From assembly GCF_003696345.1 (NCBI RefSeq), contig NZ_RFLX01000006.1, positions 62,001 to 126,000 of the forward strand: a DNA stretch of 64,000 bases. Reading direction: 5' to 3'. The stretch is from Teichococcus wenyumeiae (GTDB lineage Bacteria > Pseudomonadota > Alphaproteobacteria > Acetobacterales > Acetobacteraceae). How positions within the stretch are numbered: position 1 is the first letter of the stretch; every line of letters starts with the position of its first letter. Both the position numbers and the translations under genes were made by a program. Positions 15,987-26,053 of the stretch are shown here, in pieces. Under the pieces are notes generated by a model, which had not been told where the DNA came from, did not search any database, and worked only from the letters and a program-made list of their open reading frames with translations.

Positions 15987-16535
15987 ATGGGTCCCTTTCT
16001 GGCCTATAGCCGTGCGATGGATAAGGTCAGCGGTGCCTTCGGCTGGATAGCCGATTGGATGGTGCTGCTCTCCTGCGCCATCAGTGCCGGCAATGCGATG
16101 ATGCGCTACACGCTGAACTACAGCTCCAATGCCTGGCTGGAAGTGCAGTGGTATCTCTTCGCCGGCATCGTCATGCTGGGCGCCTCCTACACGCTGGTGC
16201 GCAACGAGCATGTGCGGGTCGATCTGGTCTATGGCAGCCTCGGCACGCGTGGGAAGCTATGGGTCGATGTCTTCGGCATCATCTTCTTCCTGCTGCCCGC
16301 CATGATCCTGCTGACCTGGATGACCTGGCCCTTCTTCCTCGATGCCTTCATCCGCCATGAGCAATCCTCCAATGCCGGCGGTCTGCTGCGCTGGCCGGTG
16401 AAGCTGCTCCTGCCACTGGGCTTCCTGCTGCTGGTCCTGCAAGGACTGGCGGAACTGATCAAGCGCATCGCCCTGCTCCGCGGCATCCAGCCGGCGGGCG
16501 AGGTGGTGGTCGAATACGTGCGTCCCGAGCAATAA
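15987..16535 (+). CDS. TRAP transporter small permease (DctQ)
   Basis: A 182-residue membrane protein with four hydrophobic segments. The N-R-x-x-x-N-region equivalent (M-R-Y-T-L-N) and E-V-Q-W-Y-L-F (about residues 52-58) are the standard signature of the DctQ family, whose E-x-Q-W pattern contacts the large subunit. GAGGAGGA lies 10 nt upstream of the start. It sits between the binding protein and the large permease, as usual in TRAP operons. Confidence 0.9.
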   Translation: MGPFLAYSRAMDKVSGAFGWIADWMVLLSCAISAGNAMMRYTLNYSSNAWLEVQWYLFAGIVMLGASYTLVRNEHVRVDLVYGSLGTRGKLWVDVFGIIFFLLPAMILLTWMTWPFFLDAFIRHEQSSNAGGLLRWPVKLLLPLGFLLLVLQGLAELIKRIALLRGIQPAGEVVVEYVRPEQ

Positions 16536-16556
16536 GAACCCGGAAGCCCATCCCAG

Positions 16557-17969
16557 ATGCTCTCCCTTGAGGTGATGCCGCCGCTGATGTTCGGCGGCCT
16601 CGTCGTGTTCCTGCTGATCGGCTTTCCAGTCGCTTTCTCCCTGGCGGCGGTCGGGTTGTTCTTCGGCTTCCTGTCGATCGAACTCGGCTTCTTCACGATG
16701 GCCTATCTCGGCAACCTGCCGCTGCGCGTCTTCGGCATCATGTCGAACGAGCTGCTGCTGGCCATTCCCTTCTTCACGCTGATGGGCGCGATCCTGGAGC
16801 GGTGCGGGCTGGCCGAGGACTTGCTGGAAGGCACGGGCCAGCTCTTCGGTAAGGTGCCGGGCGGTCTGGCTTATGCCGTGATCCTGGTGGGCGCGGTGCT
16901 GGGCGCCATCACCGGCACCGTCGCGGCCTCGGTCATCGCCATGGGCATGATCTCGCTGCCGATCATGATCCGCTACGGCTACGACATGCGGATCGCGACG
17001 GGCGTCATCGCCGCCTCCGGCACCATCACGCAGGTCATTCCGCCCTCGCTGGTGCTGATCGTGCTGGGTGACCAGCTCGGCAAGTCGGTGGGCGACATGT
17101 ATGCGGGCGCCATCGGCCCCAGCATCCTACAGGTGCTGCTCTTCATCGGCTTCATCGCGGCGGTGTCCATTTTCCAGCCGCACCGCGTGCCGCCGCTGCC
17201 GGATGAGGCCCTGGGCCCGCGCGGCTGGCCGCTGATCTGGCGCGTGGTGAAGGGCATGGTGCCCTGCGTCGTGCTGATCTTCCTGGTGCTGGGCACGATC
17301 TTCCTGGGCCTTGCGACGCCGACGGAGGCGGGTGCCATGGGCGCCGTGGGCGCCGTGGTGCTGGCCGCCATCAACCGCCGGCTGACCTGGACGCTGATCA
17401 ACCAGGCCATGCAGAACACCATGCGGCTGACGGCCATGGTGATCTTCATCCTGGTCGGTTCCACCGTCTTCTCGCTGGTCTTCCAGGGCGTGGATGGCGG
17501 GCTCTGGATCGAGCATCTGCTGTCGCATCTGCCGGGCGGCCAGGCGGGCTTCCTGATCTTCGTCAATATCTTCATCTTCTTCCTGGCCTTCTTCCTCGAT
17601 TTCTTCGAGATCGTCTTCATCGTCGTGCCGCTGCTGGTGCCGGCGGCCGCAAAGCTGGATATCGACCTCGTCTGGTTCGGCGTCCTGCTCTGCGTGAACA
17701 TGCAGACCAGCTTCATGCATCCGCCCTTCGGCTTCGCGCTCTTCTACCTGCGCGGCATCGCCCCCAAGACGGTGCGGTCGCGGGACATCTATTGGGGCGC
17801 GATCCCGTGGGTGGGCCTGCAGCTGATCCTGGTGGCCATTGTCATCTTCTGGCCGCAGAGCGTGACCTACTGGCTAGACAAGGGCACGGGCGTCGACCCG
17901 AACACCGTGAAGATCGAGATCCCGAACTCCGACATTCCGGACAACGACGCGCCTATCACCTTCCCCTGA
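16557..17969 (+). CDS. TRAP transporter large permease (DctM)
   Basis: A 470-residue permease with about 13 membrane segments. Family motifs include the opening M-F-G-G-L-V-V-F-L-L-I-G-F-P-V-A-F, G-A-I-T-G-T-V-A-A-S-V (about 118-128), A-S-G-T-I-T-Q-V-I-P-P-S (about 154-165) and A-T-P-T-E-A-G-A-M-G. It forms the sodium-coupled transport channel with DctQ and receives substrate from the upstream TakP-like protein. It is slightly longer than typical DctM (about 430) because of a hydrophilic tail. A strong hairpin follows its stop. Confidence 0.9.
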   Translation: MLSLEVMPPLMFGGLVVFLLIGFPVAFSLAAVGLFFGFLSIELGFFTMAYLGNLPLRVFGIMSNELLLAIPFFTLMGAILERCGLAEDLLEGTGQLFGKVPGGLAYAVILVGAVLGAITGTVAASVIAMGMISLPIMIRYGYDMRIATGVIAASGTITQVIPPSLVLIVLGDQLGKSVGDMYAGAIGPSILQVLLFIGFIAAVSIFQPHRVPPLPDEALGPRGWPLIWRVVKGMVPCVVLIFLVLGTIFLGLATPTEAGAMGAVGAVVLAAINRRLTWTLINQAMQNTMRLTAMVIFILVGSTVFSLVFQGVDGGLWIEHLLSHLPGGQAGFLIFVNIFIFFLAFFLDFFEIVFIVVPLLVPAAAKLDIDLVWFGVLLCVNMQTSFMHPPFGFALFYLRGIAPKTVRSRDIYWGAIPWVGLQLILVAIVIFWPQSVTYWLDKGTGVDPNTVKIEIPNSDIPDNDAPITFP

Positions 17970-17975
17970 GGCGCC

Positions 17976-18008
17976 GGCGGGCGAGAGTTTTCCTCGCCCG
18001 CCTTTCTC
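17976..18008 (+). terminator. Rho-independent terminator after the TRAP operon
   Basis: GGCGGGCGAG (17976-17985) pairs perfectly with CTCGCCCGCC (17993-18002) over 10 bp, with a 7-nt loop, followed by TTTCTC. It begins 7 bp after the DctM stop. Confidence 0.8.
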
Positions 18009-18196
18009 ATCCGCCTGATGGCAACGGCATCATTATCCGCCTGGCCGTTGCGGAGCCGGAGGAGGTGAAGCGAAGCTCCCTCCGCGGATGCCCTGCTACC
18101 TCGCGCTGCCGCCTCTGCCCCGCGCCTGCCCCCTGGAAGTCATTTTAAATTTGGAACAACATAGGGACGCCCGGCCGGCGCCGGAGGGGGAGAACC

Positions 18197-19294
18197 GTGT
18201 TGAGGCTCGATAAGGCACAGGAAGAACAAGCTGGCCGCCTGTATCGGTGGCTGTACAGGTTGGCCTACATGCCACACCGTACCACGGAGGCCGCCGAGCG
18301 CCTGCGCAAGCTGGAAGGCATGGTGATGGCGCTGACGCCGCCGCCTGAGCCTCCACCCGTTGCTTCCGCGCCGCCGCCGGCGACAGTTTGCCCACTGGTT
18401 GTCTATCCGGGCTACAGCGAGCAAGACCTCGCCGTCTTCGAGCCTTTCCGGAACATCCTGCGGGAACCCGAGCCCGGCAGCATCGTCAACTTCCTGGGTG
18501 CGCGGATGCGGACGGAGTTTGTCTCAACCTGCAAACACCTGGATGGAAAGGTCCTGGATCTGCCTGTGCCGGATGACGGCTGGCATTCCGAGGCGATCGA
18601 ATGGATCGGCCTGCTCAAGAGCGTGCTTGCGGCCAAGGGTCGCTGGGTTTCGATGGAACTCGGCGCCGGCTGGGGACCATGGTCAGTTGGCGCGGCGGCG
18701 GCGGCACGGCATCTTGGAATCAAGGACATTAAGCTCTATGCCGTCGAGGCCGACCCGGGCCATTTCCAGTTCCTGCTGCGGCATATGCAGGACAACGGGC
18801 TCGACCCGGCTGCGCACCGGCCGATCCAGGCGGCGGTTGGTCCCGAGGCTGGGAAGGCGCGGTGGCCCAAGGTCCACGATCCGGCCGACGACTGGGGCTC
18901 ACGCCCCATGGAAGTGGTGGGGCAGGATGGACAGGATCATATCGGCCGGCATTTCGAGGATTGGCTGGATGTCGATATCGTCGCCATCGGCGATCTGCTG
19001 GCCGAGCAGCCGCTCTGGGACCTGGTGCATATCGATGTGCAGGGCTGGGAAGCCAGCCTCTGCGAAGCCGCCATCGAGAGCATGAACGCCAAGGTCCGCT
19101 ACGTGGTCGCCGGCACGCATGATTCCAAGCTGCACGGCGACCTCATGGACCTGTTCTTCCGCCACGGCTGGGTACTGGAGAACGAGAAGCCGCCACGCTT
19201 TGCATGGCAGCATGGCGCCAAGTCGCTGGTCGCCATGACATCGCATGACGGCACCCAGGTCTGGCGCAACCCGGCGCTGAGCAGCCCGGCCTGA
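18197..19294 (+). CDS. FkbM-family methyltransferase
   Basis: A 365-residue protein. Residues 1-60 are a charged helix and a proline-rich linker (P-P-P-E-P-P-P-V). The catalytic part has motif I as S-M-E-L-G-A-G-W-G-P-W (about 152-162), an acidic Y-A-V-E-A-D-P strand, and D-V-Q-G-W-E (about 280), the FkbM hallmark H-I-D-x-x-G-x-E. The family O-methylates sugars and glycan ends. GTG 18197 follows GGAGGGGGAG by 4 nt; TTG 18200 is an alternative. It stands alone between a terminator and the convergent pca operon, so no pathway can be assigned. The 160 bp upstream are richer in AT than the surroundings. Confidence 0.75.
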   Translation: MLRLDKAQEEQAGRLYRWLYRLAYMPHRTTEAAERLRKLEGMVMALTPPPEPPPVASAPPPATVCPLVVYPGYSEQDLAVFEPFRNILREPEPGSIVNFLGARMRTEFVSTCKHLDGKVLDLPVPDDGWHSEAIEWIGLLKSVLAAKGRWVSMELGAGWGPWSVGAAAAARHLGIKDIKLYAVEADPGHFQFLLRHMQDNGLDPAAHRPIQAAVGPEAGKARWPKVHDPADDWGSRPMEVVGQDGQDHIGRHFEDWLDVDIVAIGDLLAEQPLWDLVHIDVQGWEASLCEAAIESMNAKVRYVVAGTHDSKLHGDLMDLFFRHGWVLENEKPPRFAWQHGAKSLVAMTSHDGTQVWRNPALSSPA

Positions 19295-19305
19295 AGCCGG
19301 GCTGC
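19281..19305. terminator. Hairpin between convergent FkbM and pcaF genes
   Basis: GCAGCCCGGC (19281-19290) and GCCGGGCTGC (19296-19305) form a perfect 10-bp stem with a 5-nt loop that includes the FkbM stop codon. There is no T-run, so termination is likely but not certain. Confidence 0.5.
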
Positions 19306-19315
19306 CCTCGGGAGA

Positions 19316-20524
<1,209 letters not shown>

Positions 20525-20541
20525 CAACGTTTCCTCTTTTT

Positions 20542-21198
20542 TCAGGCAGCCAGCCGCAGCTTGGCGCCGGTCTGCGCCTGCAGCGCCTCCAGCGTCAGGC
20601 CGGGCACCATGTCCAGCACCGTGAAGCCCTGCGGCCCCACCTCGATCACGGCCAGGTTGGTGTAGATGCGCGTCACCGCGCCCAGCGCCGTCAGCGGATA
20701 GGAGCAGCGCTCCACCAGCTTCGGCTGCCCGTCCTTGGTGGTGTGCTCCATCAGCACCCAGAGCTGCTTGGCGCCGGCGGAAAGATCCATCGCACCGCCC
20801 ACGGCCGGGGCATTGTCGGCCGCCGAGGTCGCCCAGTTGGCGATGTCGCCATTCTCCGCCACCTCGAAGGCGCCGAGGACGCAAAGGTCCAGATGGCCGC
20901 CGCGGATGATGGCGAAGCTGTCCGCCTGATGGAAGAAGGAGCCGCCGGGCCGCAGCGTCACCTGCTGCTTGCCGGCATTGATCAGCCAGGTGTCGGCCTG
21001 GTCCGGGGCAGGGGCGGGGCCCATGCCCAGCAGCCCGTTCTCGGAATGGAAGATCACCTCGCGCTCCGGCGGCACGAAATCGGCCACCAGGGTCGGCAGG
21101 CCGATGCCGAGATTGACGTACCAGCCCTCGGGGATGTCGCGCGCCATGCGTTCCGCCATCTGGCGGCGGGAAAGCGCCTGAAAGGACACGTCGTTCAT
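20542..21198 (-). CDS. pcaJ: 3-oxoadipate CoA-transferase, subunit B
   Basis: A 218-residue CoA-transferase beta subunit. The catalytic glutamate is in the S-E-N-G-L-L-G motif (about residue 52), preceded by N-L-G-I-G-L-P-T. With the alpha subunit it moves CoA from succinyl-CoA to 3-oxoadipate. Its start overlaps the stop of the alpha subunit by 4 nt. A ketone-body transferase (ScoB/AtoA type) is the main alternative, but adjacency to a PcaF-like thiolase and a PcaR-like regulator favours 3-oxoadipate. Confidence 0.85.
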   Translation of the reverse strand: MNDVSFQALSRRQMAERMARDIPEGWYVNLGIGLPTLVADFVPPEREVIFHSENGLLGMGPAPAPDQADTWLINAGKQQVTLRPGGSFFHQADSFAIIRGGHLDLCVLGAFEVAENGDIANWATSAADNAPAVGGAMDLSAGAKQLWVLMEHTTKDGQPKLVERCSYPLTALGAVTRIYTNLAVIEVGPQGFTVLDMVPGLTLEALQAQTGAKLRLAA

Positions 21199-21887
21199 GC
21201 CGCCTTCTCCTGCGCCGCGCCATCGACCGGCACATGCACGACGCGGTTGACGTAGATGCCGGGGGTGATGACCGCTTCCGGCGGAATGCTGCCGAGTTCA
21301 ACCACCTTGTTGGCCTGCACGATGGTCATCGTCGCCGCCGTGGCCATGACCGGGTTGAAGTTGCGGCCGCTGCTGCGGAAGGTCAGGTTGCCCCAGCGGT
21401 CCGCCAGTTCCGCCTGCACCAGGGCCACGTCGCCCTTCAGCGCGGTTTCCAGCACGCAGTGCTTGCCCTCAAATTCGGCGGTCTGCTTGCCCTTGGCCAG
21501 CAGCGTGCCATAGCCGGTGGGCGTGAAGAAGGCGGGGATGCCGGCGCCGGCAGCGCGCAGCCGCTCCGCCAGCGTGCCCTGCGGCACCACTTCCAGCTCG
21601 ATCTCGTGGTTGCGGAAGAGTTCCTCAAAGACCACCGAGCCGGCGCTGCGCGGATAGGAGCAGATGATCTTGCGCACCCGCCGCAGCTCCAGCAGCCGCG
21701 CCAGGCCGACACGGCCCGCGCCGGCATTGTTGGCGACGACGGTCAGGTCCTTCGCGCCCTGCTCGATCAGCCCGTCGATCAGCGCATCCGGCTGCCCGAC
21801 GGAGCCAAAGCCGCCCACCAGCACCGTGGCGCTATCCTGAATGCCCGCCATGGCTTCCGCCATGTCACGGACCTGCTTGTTGATCAT
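21195..21887 (-). CDS. pcaI: 3-oxoadipate CoA-transferase, subunit A
   Basis: A 230-residue CoA-transferase alpha subunit with the glycine-rich [11 protein letters not shown] loop near residues 22-32 and the F-x-P-T-G-Y-G-T region. The chosen ATG at 21887 has GGAGGAC 7 nt upstream; an earlier in-frame start (21944) would enter the regulator promoter region. It is the first gene of the pcaIJF operon and is divergent from the IclR regulator, with 68 bp between them. Confidence 0.85.
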   Translation of the reverse strand: MINKQVRDMAEAMAGIQDSATVLVGGFGSVGQPDALIDGLIEQGAKDLTVVANNAGAGRVGLARLLELRRVRKIICSYPRSAGSVVFEELFRNHEIELEVVPQGTLAERLRAAGAGIPAFFTPTGYGTLLAKGKQTAEFEGKHCVLETALKGDVALVQAELADRWGNLTFRSSGRNFNPVMATAATMTIVQANKVVELGSIPPEAVITPGIYVNRVVHVPVDGAAQEKAA

Positions 21888-21955
21888 GCCATCGTCCTCC
21901 CGATCGCTGACCAGGAAGTTGACTCCTTTGGGCGATATCCGCAACGCTGTGCGCT

Positions 21956-22702
21956 ATGCGAACAGAACTGGACAAGGCCGATACCCTGGGAGGACTGGCG
22001 CGAGGGCTCTCGGTCATCGAAGCCTTCAATCCGCAGCGGCCGCGCGCCAGCATCGCCGACATCGCCCGCGCCACCGGCCTGACCCGCGCCGCCGCCCGCC
22101 GCTGCCTGCTGACGCTGCAAAGCCTTGGCTATGCCGAGTTCGATGGCAAGTTCTTCACCCTGACGCCGCGCGTACTGCGGCTGGGGGGTGCCTATCTCTC
22201 CTCCACCGCCTTGCCCGAGATCCTGCAGCCCGAGCTGGAAGCGGTGCGGGAGGCGGTGCATGAATCCTGCTCTGCCGCCATCCTGGACGGGCCGGATGTG
22301 ATCTATGTGGCGCGCAGCGCGGCGCGGCGGATCATGTCGGTGTCGCTGGGGGTTGGCAGCCGGCTGCCGGCGCATTGCACCTCGCTCGGGCGGGCGCTGC
22401 TGTCGATGCTGCCGGAGGCACGGCTGGAGGCTTTCCTGGCCAGTCTGCCGCCGGAGGCTGCTGGGCATACCCGTGCCGCGGTGCTCGCCGCCCGTGCCGC
22501 CGGCTATGCCCTGGTGAACGAGGAACTGGAGCCCGGCCTGCGCTCGGTGGCCATGCCGGTGCGGGACATGCGGGGCCGCTGCGTCGCCGCCATCAATATC
22601 GGCGCCCATGCCGGCCGCGCCACGGATGAGGTGGTGGAAACGCTCTTCCTGCCCGCTCTGCGCCGTGCCGTGGTCCGGCTGGCGGAGCGCATCCCCGGAT
22701 AA
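21956..22702 (+). CDS. pcaR: IclR-family regulator, PcaR/PcaU type
   Basis: A 248-residue regulator. It has an N-terminal winged helix-turn-helix (about residues 12-75, with S-I-A-D-I-A-R-A-T-G-L-T-R-A-A-A-R-R as recognition helix) and a C-terminal IclR ligand domain containing G-S-R-L-P-A-H-C-T-S-L-G-R-A-L-L. This A-H-C-T-S-L-G-R signature and the A-A-A-R-R helix are typical of the PcaR/PcaU/PobR group, which senses beta-ketoadipate or protocatechuate. It is divergent from pcaIJF, which it most likely controls. A terminator follows directly. Confidence 0.85.
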   Translation: MRTELDKADTLGGLARGLSVIEAFNPQRPRASIADIARATGLTRAAARRCLLTLQSLGYAEFDGKFFTLTPRVLRLGGAYLSSTALPEILQPELEAVREAVHESCSAAILDGPDVIYVARSAARRIMSVSLGVGSRLPAHCTSLGRALLSMLPEARLEAFLASLPPEAAGHTRAAVLAARAAGYALVNEELEPGLRSVAMPVRDMRGRCVAAINIGAHAGRATDEVVETLFLPALRRAVVRLAERIPG

Positions 22703-22705
22703 GGA

Positions 22706-22735
22706 AAGGGCGGGATGGTTACCCATCCCGCCCTT
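22706..22735. terminator. Bidirectional terminator between pcaR and the sigma factor gene
   Basis: AAGGGCGGGATGG (22706-22718) pairs perfectly over 13 bp with CCATCCCGCCCTT (22723-22735), loop TTAC. The stem ends in AA/TT on both sides, so it can serve both converging genes. Confidence 0.8.
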
Positions 22736-22744
22736 GCTCATTTC

Positions 22745-24547
22745 TTACGCCAGGAAGGAGCGAAGCGCCCGGCCCCGCCGGGACTGCTGCAGCTTCTTCA
22801 GCGCCTTCGCCTCGATCTGGCGGATACGCTCGCGGGTCACGTTGAAGGTGCGGCCCACCTCTTCCAGCGTATGCTCGTTCTCGGCACCGATGCCGAAGCG
22901 CATGCGCAGGATGCGCTCCTCACGGGGGCTGAGGCCGGAGAGCACGCTGGTCGCCGCGTCACGCAGGCTGGAACGGGCCGCCGCATCGAACGGCATCACC
23001 GCGTTCTCGTCCTCGATCAGGTCGCCCAGGCGGCCGTCGTCCTCTTCGCCAATCGGCGCTTCCAGGCTGATCGGCTCGCGCGCCAGGCGCTGCACCGTGC
23101 GGACCTTGTCCGGCGACATGCCCAGCTCGCCCGCCAGCTCCTCCGGCGTCGGCTCGCGGCCGGCCTTCTGGGCGAAGCGGCGGCTGGTGCGCGCCACCTT
23201 GGCCGCCGTCTCCGTCATGTGGACGGGGACGCGGATGGTGCGGGACTGGTCAGCGATCGAGCGCGTGATCGCCTGCCGGACCCACCAGGTAGCGTAGGTG
23301 CCGAACTTGAAGCCACGACGCCAGTCGAACTTCTCGACCGCGCGCATCAGGCCGATATTGCCTTCCTGGATCAGGTCGCCAAACATCAGGCCGCGGTTGC
23401 GGTAGCGCTTGGCGATATGCACCACGAGGCGGAGGTTGGCTTGGACCAGCTCCTCCTTGGCGCGGCGCATCTGGCGCTCACCCTGGGCCACGGCGTTGCA
23501 GACCTCGCGCAGGCGCGGCGCCGAGAGGCCATTCTCAGCCTCCAGCTTGGCGATCTCGCCACGCACCTTCATCAGCTCGCCCTGCAGGTCAACCACCGGG
23601 GCGCCACGGCGGCGCGGCTTCTCCAGCTTCAGGATCGGCGCGATCGTATCGACGCTGCCGTCCCAGAGCCGCAGGAAGTCGGTGGCCGAGACGCCCACCG
23701 ACTGCGCCACGCGGGAAGCGCGGCCGTCCAGCGCCATCAGCTTGCGCTTGGCGTCCCGCACAGTGGCAACCAGCTGGTCCAGGCGAGCCGGGCGCAGGTG
23801 GACATTGGCCAGCAGGCTCGCCAGCTCCAGCTTCAGCGCATGGGCTTCCTCGCCGGAAACCTCCGGCAGGCGCTTGCGGGCCTCGAACAGCGCCTCAAAG
23901 GAAGCCAGGACCTCCGGCTTCATCTTCTCTTCGAGGGTGGAGTGCAGGCCGGGCTCCGCCTCATCGCCCTCGGGGCTGGCTTCCACGGACTGCGCGGCGT
24001 CGGCGGCGGCCATGGCCTCCACTTCCACCATGTCGCGCAGCGGCGCCTGACCCTGCACCATGGCATCGTACCAGGAGGTCAGCATGGTGAAGGTGCCAGG
24101 GTGCTCGCACAGGCCCGCCAGCATGTCGTCGCGGCCGGCCTCGATCCGCTGGGCGACGGCGATTTCCGCCTCGCGCGTCAGCAGATCCGTGCCGCTCATC
24201 TCGCGCAGGAACATACGCACCGGGTCGTCGGTGCGGCTCATCGTGGCTTCGTCTACGTTGCCGTCGGAGCCCTGGCCATCACGCGCCGTGGTCGCAGCGC
24301 CATCCTCGGCGGAAACCTCGGCGCCTTCCTCGGCTTCCTCGGCCTCGTGCTGCTCCTCGTCGGGCTCAGGCTGTCCTTCGCCTTCCTCACCCACCCAACG
24401 GCTGGGGGCCTCGGCGGGGGTATCGCCCTCGCGGCGGCCCCAGGCACCTTCATGGAAATTCTCGTAGGAGCCAGTGCGCGCGCGCAGTGTGGGCTCGTTT
24501 TCCACTTCGTCCTGATCCATCGCCGCCTGCGTAAACATCCCGTCCAT
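22745..24547 (-). CDS. rpoD: RNA polymerase sigma-70 factor, RpoD family, without a recognisable region 1.1
   Basis: A 600-residue primary-type sigma factor. Region 1.2 begins at about residue 106 ([12 protein letters not shown]), followed by the non-conserved spacer, region 2 ([36 protein letters not shown]), region 3 and region 4 ([20 protein letters not shown]). The first 105 residues are acidic, low in complexity and do not show the K-K-L-I-x-x-G-K-x-R-G-Y-V-T-Y-D-E-L pattern of region 1.1. Region 2 has unusual residues such as D-W-R-R-G-F-K-F-G where primary factors have E-Y-R-R-G-Y-K-F-S. The usual dnaG neighbour is absent. It may be a second RpoD-like factor rather than the housekeeping one. 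Confidence 0.85.
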   Translation of the reverse strand: MDGMFTQAAMDQDEVENEPTLRARTGSYENFHEGAWGRREGDTPAEAPSRWVGEEGEGQPEPDEEQHEAEEAEEGAEVSAEDGAATTARDGQGSDGNVDEATMSRTDDPVRMFLREMSGTDLLTREAEIAVAQRIEAGRDDMLAGLCEHPGTFTMLTSWYDAMVQGQAPLRDMVEVEAMAAADAAQSVEASPEGDEAEPGLHSTLEEKMKPEVLASFEALFEARKRLPEVSGEEAHALKLELASLLANVHLRPARLDQLVATVRDAKRKLMALDGRASRVAQSVGVSATDFLRLWDGSVDTIAPILKLEKPRRRGAPVVDLQGELMKVRGEIAKLEAENGLSAPRLREVCNAVAQGERQMRRAKEELVQANLRLVVHIAKRYRNRGLMFGDLIQEGNIGLMRAVEKFDWRRGFKFGTYATWWVRQAITRSIADQSRTIRVPVHMTETAAKVARTSRRFAQKAGREPTPEELAGELGMSPDKVRTVQRLAREPISLEAPIGEEDDGRLGDLIEDENAVMPFDAAARSSLRDAATSVLSGLSPREERILRMRFGIGAENEHTLEEVGRTFNVTRERIRQIEAKALKKLQQSRRGRALRSFLA

Positions 24548-25052
24548 GCTCAGACACGCGCCCTTTCTATCTTGGGGAAGCGGAGGACCGCCCCGCCGGC
24601 TGCGTCATTACCCGGCCCACCGACAACACGGCGTCCGTTGCCGCAGGGGAGCGGACGGACATTCCGACGTCGAGGGAAGGGCGCGATTCGCGACCGGCGC
24701 CATACATAGGCAGTACGGAGACTGAACACACCCCTAAACTGTCATACTGCCCATTCGTTGCCGATGATCAGGCATGCGGAAAGAACAGGCACGGTGGGGC
24801 TAACCGGGCGGGGGCTGTCTGTTCCAGGCTTCCGTCGGGGCGGGAGCCCTATGTCTTTGACGCTTGCAGGGCCCCGATGCAAGGGGGCGGACATGCCCCC
24901 TCTGGTGCCATTTAAAGGAACAGGATGCACAGCGAAGCATCACGTCCCTGGCTGGCGGCACAAGAATTGGCTGCCGTACGAACAGAATCGTGCTTGCCCG
25001 GCGCGGCGGGTGGAGCGGAGAGTAAGACCCTTACTCCCTTTCCTTCCAGCGG
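24548..25052. other. 505-bp gap between the divergent sigma factor and IclR genes
   Basis: No gene is supported here. The half next to the sigma gene shows no convincing promoter by eye. Two hairpins lie closer to the IclR gene: CTTGCA/TGCAAG (24863-24868 with 24878-24883) and AGGGGGC/GCCCCCT (24882-24888 with 24895-24901). They share two bases, so they could exclude each other. Short open frames in the gap have no ribosome-binding site or family resemblance. Confidence 0.5.
25020..25036. promoter_or_regulatory. Perfect dyad just upstream of the IclR gene
   Basis: GAGTAAG (25020-25026) and CTTACTC (25030-25036) are separated by ACC and end 16 nt before the ATG at 25053. The position suits an autoregulatory operator. 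A short mRNA hairpin is the alternative. Confidence 0.35.
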
Positions 25053-25853
25053 ATGAAACGTTTGGCCGCCGAGATTGAAGCAGACAGCAGTCTTCGTACC
25101 TTGTCCCGGGCCTCCAGCCTGCTGCGGCATCTGGCCGGCGCGCCCATGCGTTGCTGGCGGCTGACGGATCTTGCCACCGCATCCGGCCTGCACAAGGCCA
25201 CCGTGCACCGCTTGCTGGGCGGTCTGATGGCGGAGGGCCTGGCCCAGTCCATCCCCGGTGGCTACACGCTGGGGCCGCAGGCCTGGCTGATCGGCCGGGC
25301 GGCGGCGCAGCGCTTCGACCTCAGCAGCTTCGGCACACCCCTGCTGCGGCGGATTGCCGACGAAACCGGGGATGTGGCGCTGCTGGCGGTGCTGACCGGC
25401 CACCACGCCCATTGCGTGGCGCGGGAGGAGGGAGATTCGCCCATCCTGCCGACCTCGATCCGCGTCGGTGCGGTGCGGCCGCTGGGCTGCAGCGCCCATG
25501 CCCTGGCCCTGCTGTCGGCGCTGCCCGATGCGGAGGTGGAGCGCGCCATCGCCGCCACGGCCCCAGAGCGGGTCGGCCGCTATGCCCCGATCACCGATGC
25601 ATACCTGCGCGCCGGCGTGGCCGAGACGCGGGTCCAGGGTTATGCGGTGAACCAGGGCGTGATTGTCAGCGGCATGACCGCGCTGGCTGTGGCGGTGCGC
25701 GACGCCTGGGGGCGGCCGATCGCCGCCATCAGCTGCTCGGCCATTTCGGATCGGCTGCTGCCTGAACGCCACCCGGCCGTGGTCACCCTTCTGCGGGAGG
25801 AAGCGCAGAAGCTGGAAGCGCGCCTGCATCCCGCAAATCTCGAAACGGCCTGA
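25053..25853 (+). CDS. IclR-family transcriptional regulator
   Basis: A 266-residue IclR-type protein: winged helix-turn-helix at about residues 15-80 (W-R-L-T-D-L-A-T-A-S-G-L-H-K-A-T-V-H-R-L-L) and a C-terminal ligand domain (P-L-G-C-S-A-H-A-L-A-L-L, then Y-A-V-N-Q-G-V-I-V-S-G-M-T-A-L-A-V-A-V). The next gene, on the same strand 200 bp on, is an acyl-CoA dehydrogenase-like enzyme, which may be its target. The ligand is unknown. Perfect dyads lie upstream of both genes. Confidence 0.8.
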   Translation: MKRLAAEIEADSSLRTLSRASSLLRHLAGAPMRCWRLTDLATASGLHKATVHRLLGGLMAEGLAQSIPGGYTLGPQAWLIGRAAAQRFDLSSFGTPLLRRIADETGDVALLAVLTGHHAHCVAREEGDSPILPTSIRVGAVRPLGCSAHALALLSALPDAEVERAIAATAPERVGRYAPITDAYLRAGVAETRVQGYAVNQGVIVSGMTALAVAVRDAWGRPIAAISCSAISDRLLPERHPAVVTLLREEAQKLEARLHPANLETA

Positions 25854-25952
25854 GCCGCAGCGTTTGCGCGCTCCTATCGTGGGATTGGCGCTGACCTTTG
25901 GGCGGCTGCCGTGCTGATGGGGTGCCGTATGGTGCGGAGCCATTGATGCGCC

Positions 25953-25969
25953 GAGAAATGGCGTTTCTC
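25953..25969. promoter_or_regulatory. IclR-like dyad before the acyl-CoA dehydrogenase gene
   Basis: GAGAAA (25953-25958) and TTTCTC (25964-25969) form a 17-bp dyad with a 5-nt centre, in an AT-richer stretch (25955-26015) that probably holds the promoter of the next gene. The arrangement of GAAA and TTTC half-sites resembles known IclR-family operators. Confidence 0.35.
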
Positions 25970-26053
25970 ATATGTGATTTGCGAATCAACACGAAGGGAA
26001 TAGGGTATTAAGCGGATTGCCCCGACAACCGCTGACCTTTGCAAGGCCCTGCC

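Noticed and set aside
22715..24709. A plus-strand open frame of 664 codons opposite the sigma factor gene
   Set aside because: Antisense to a complete, well-conserved sigma factor; composition is typical of a shadow frame.
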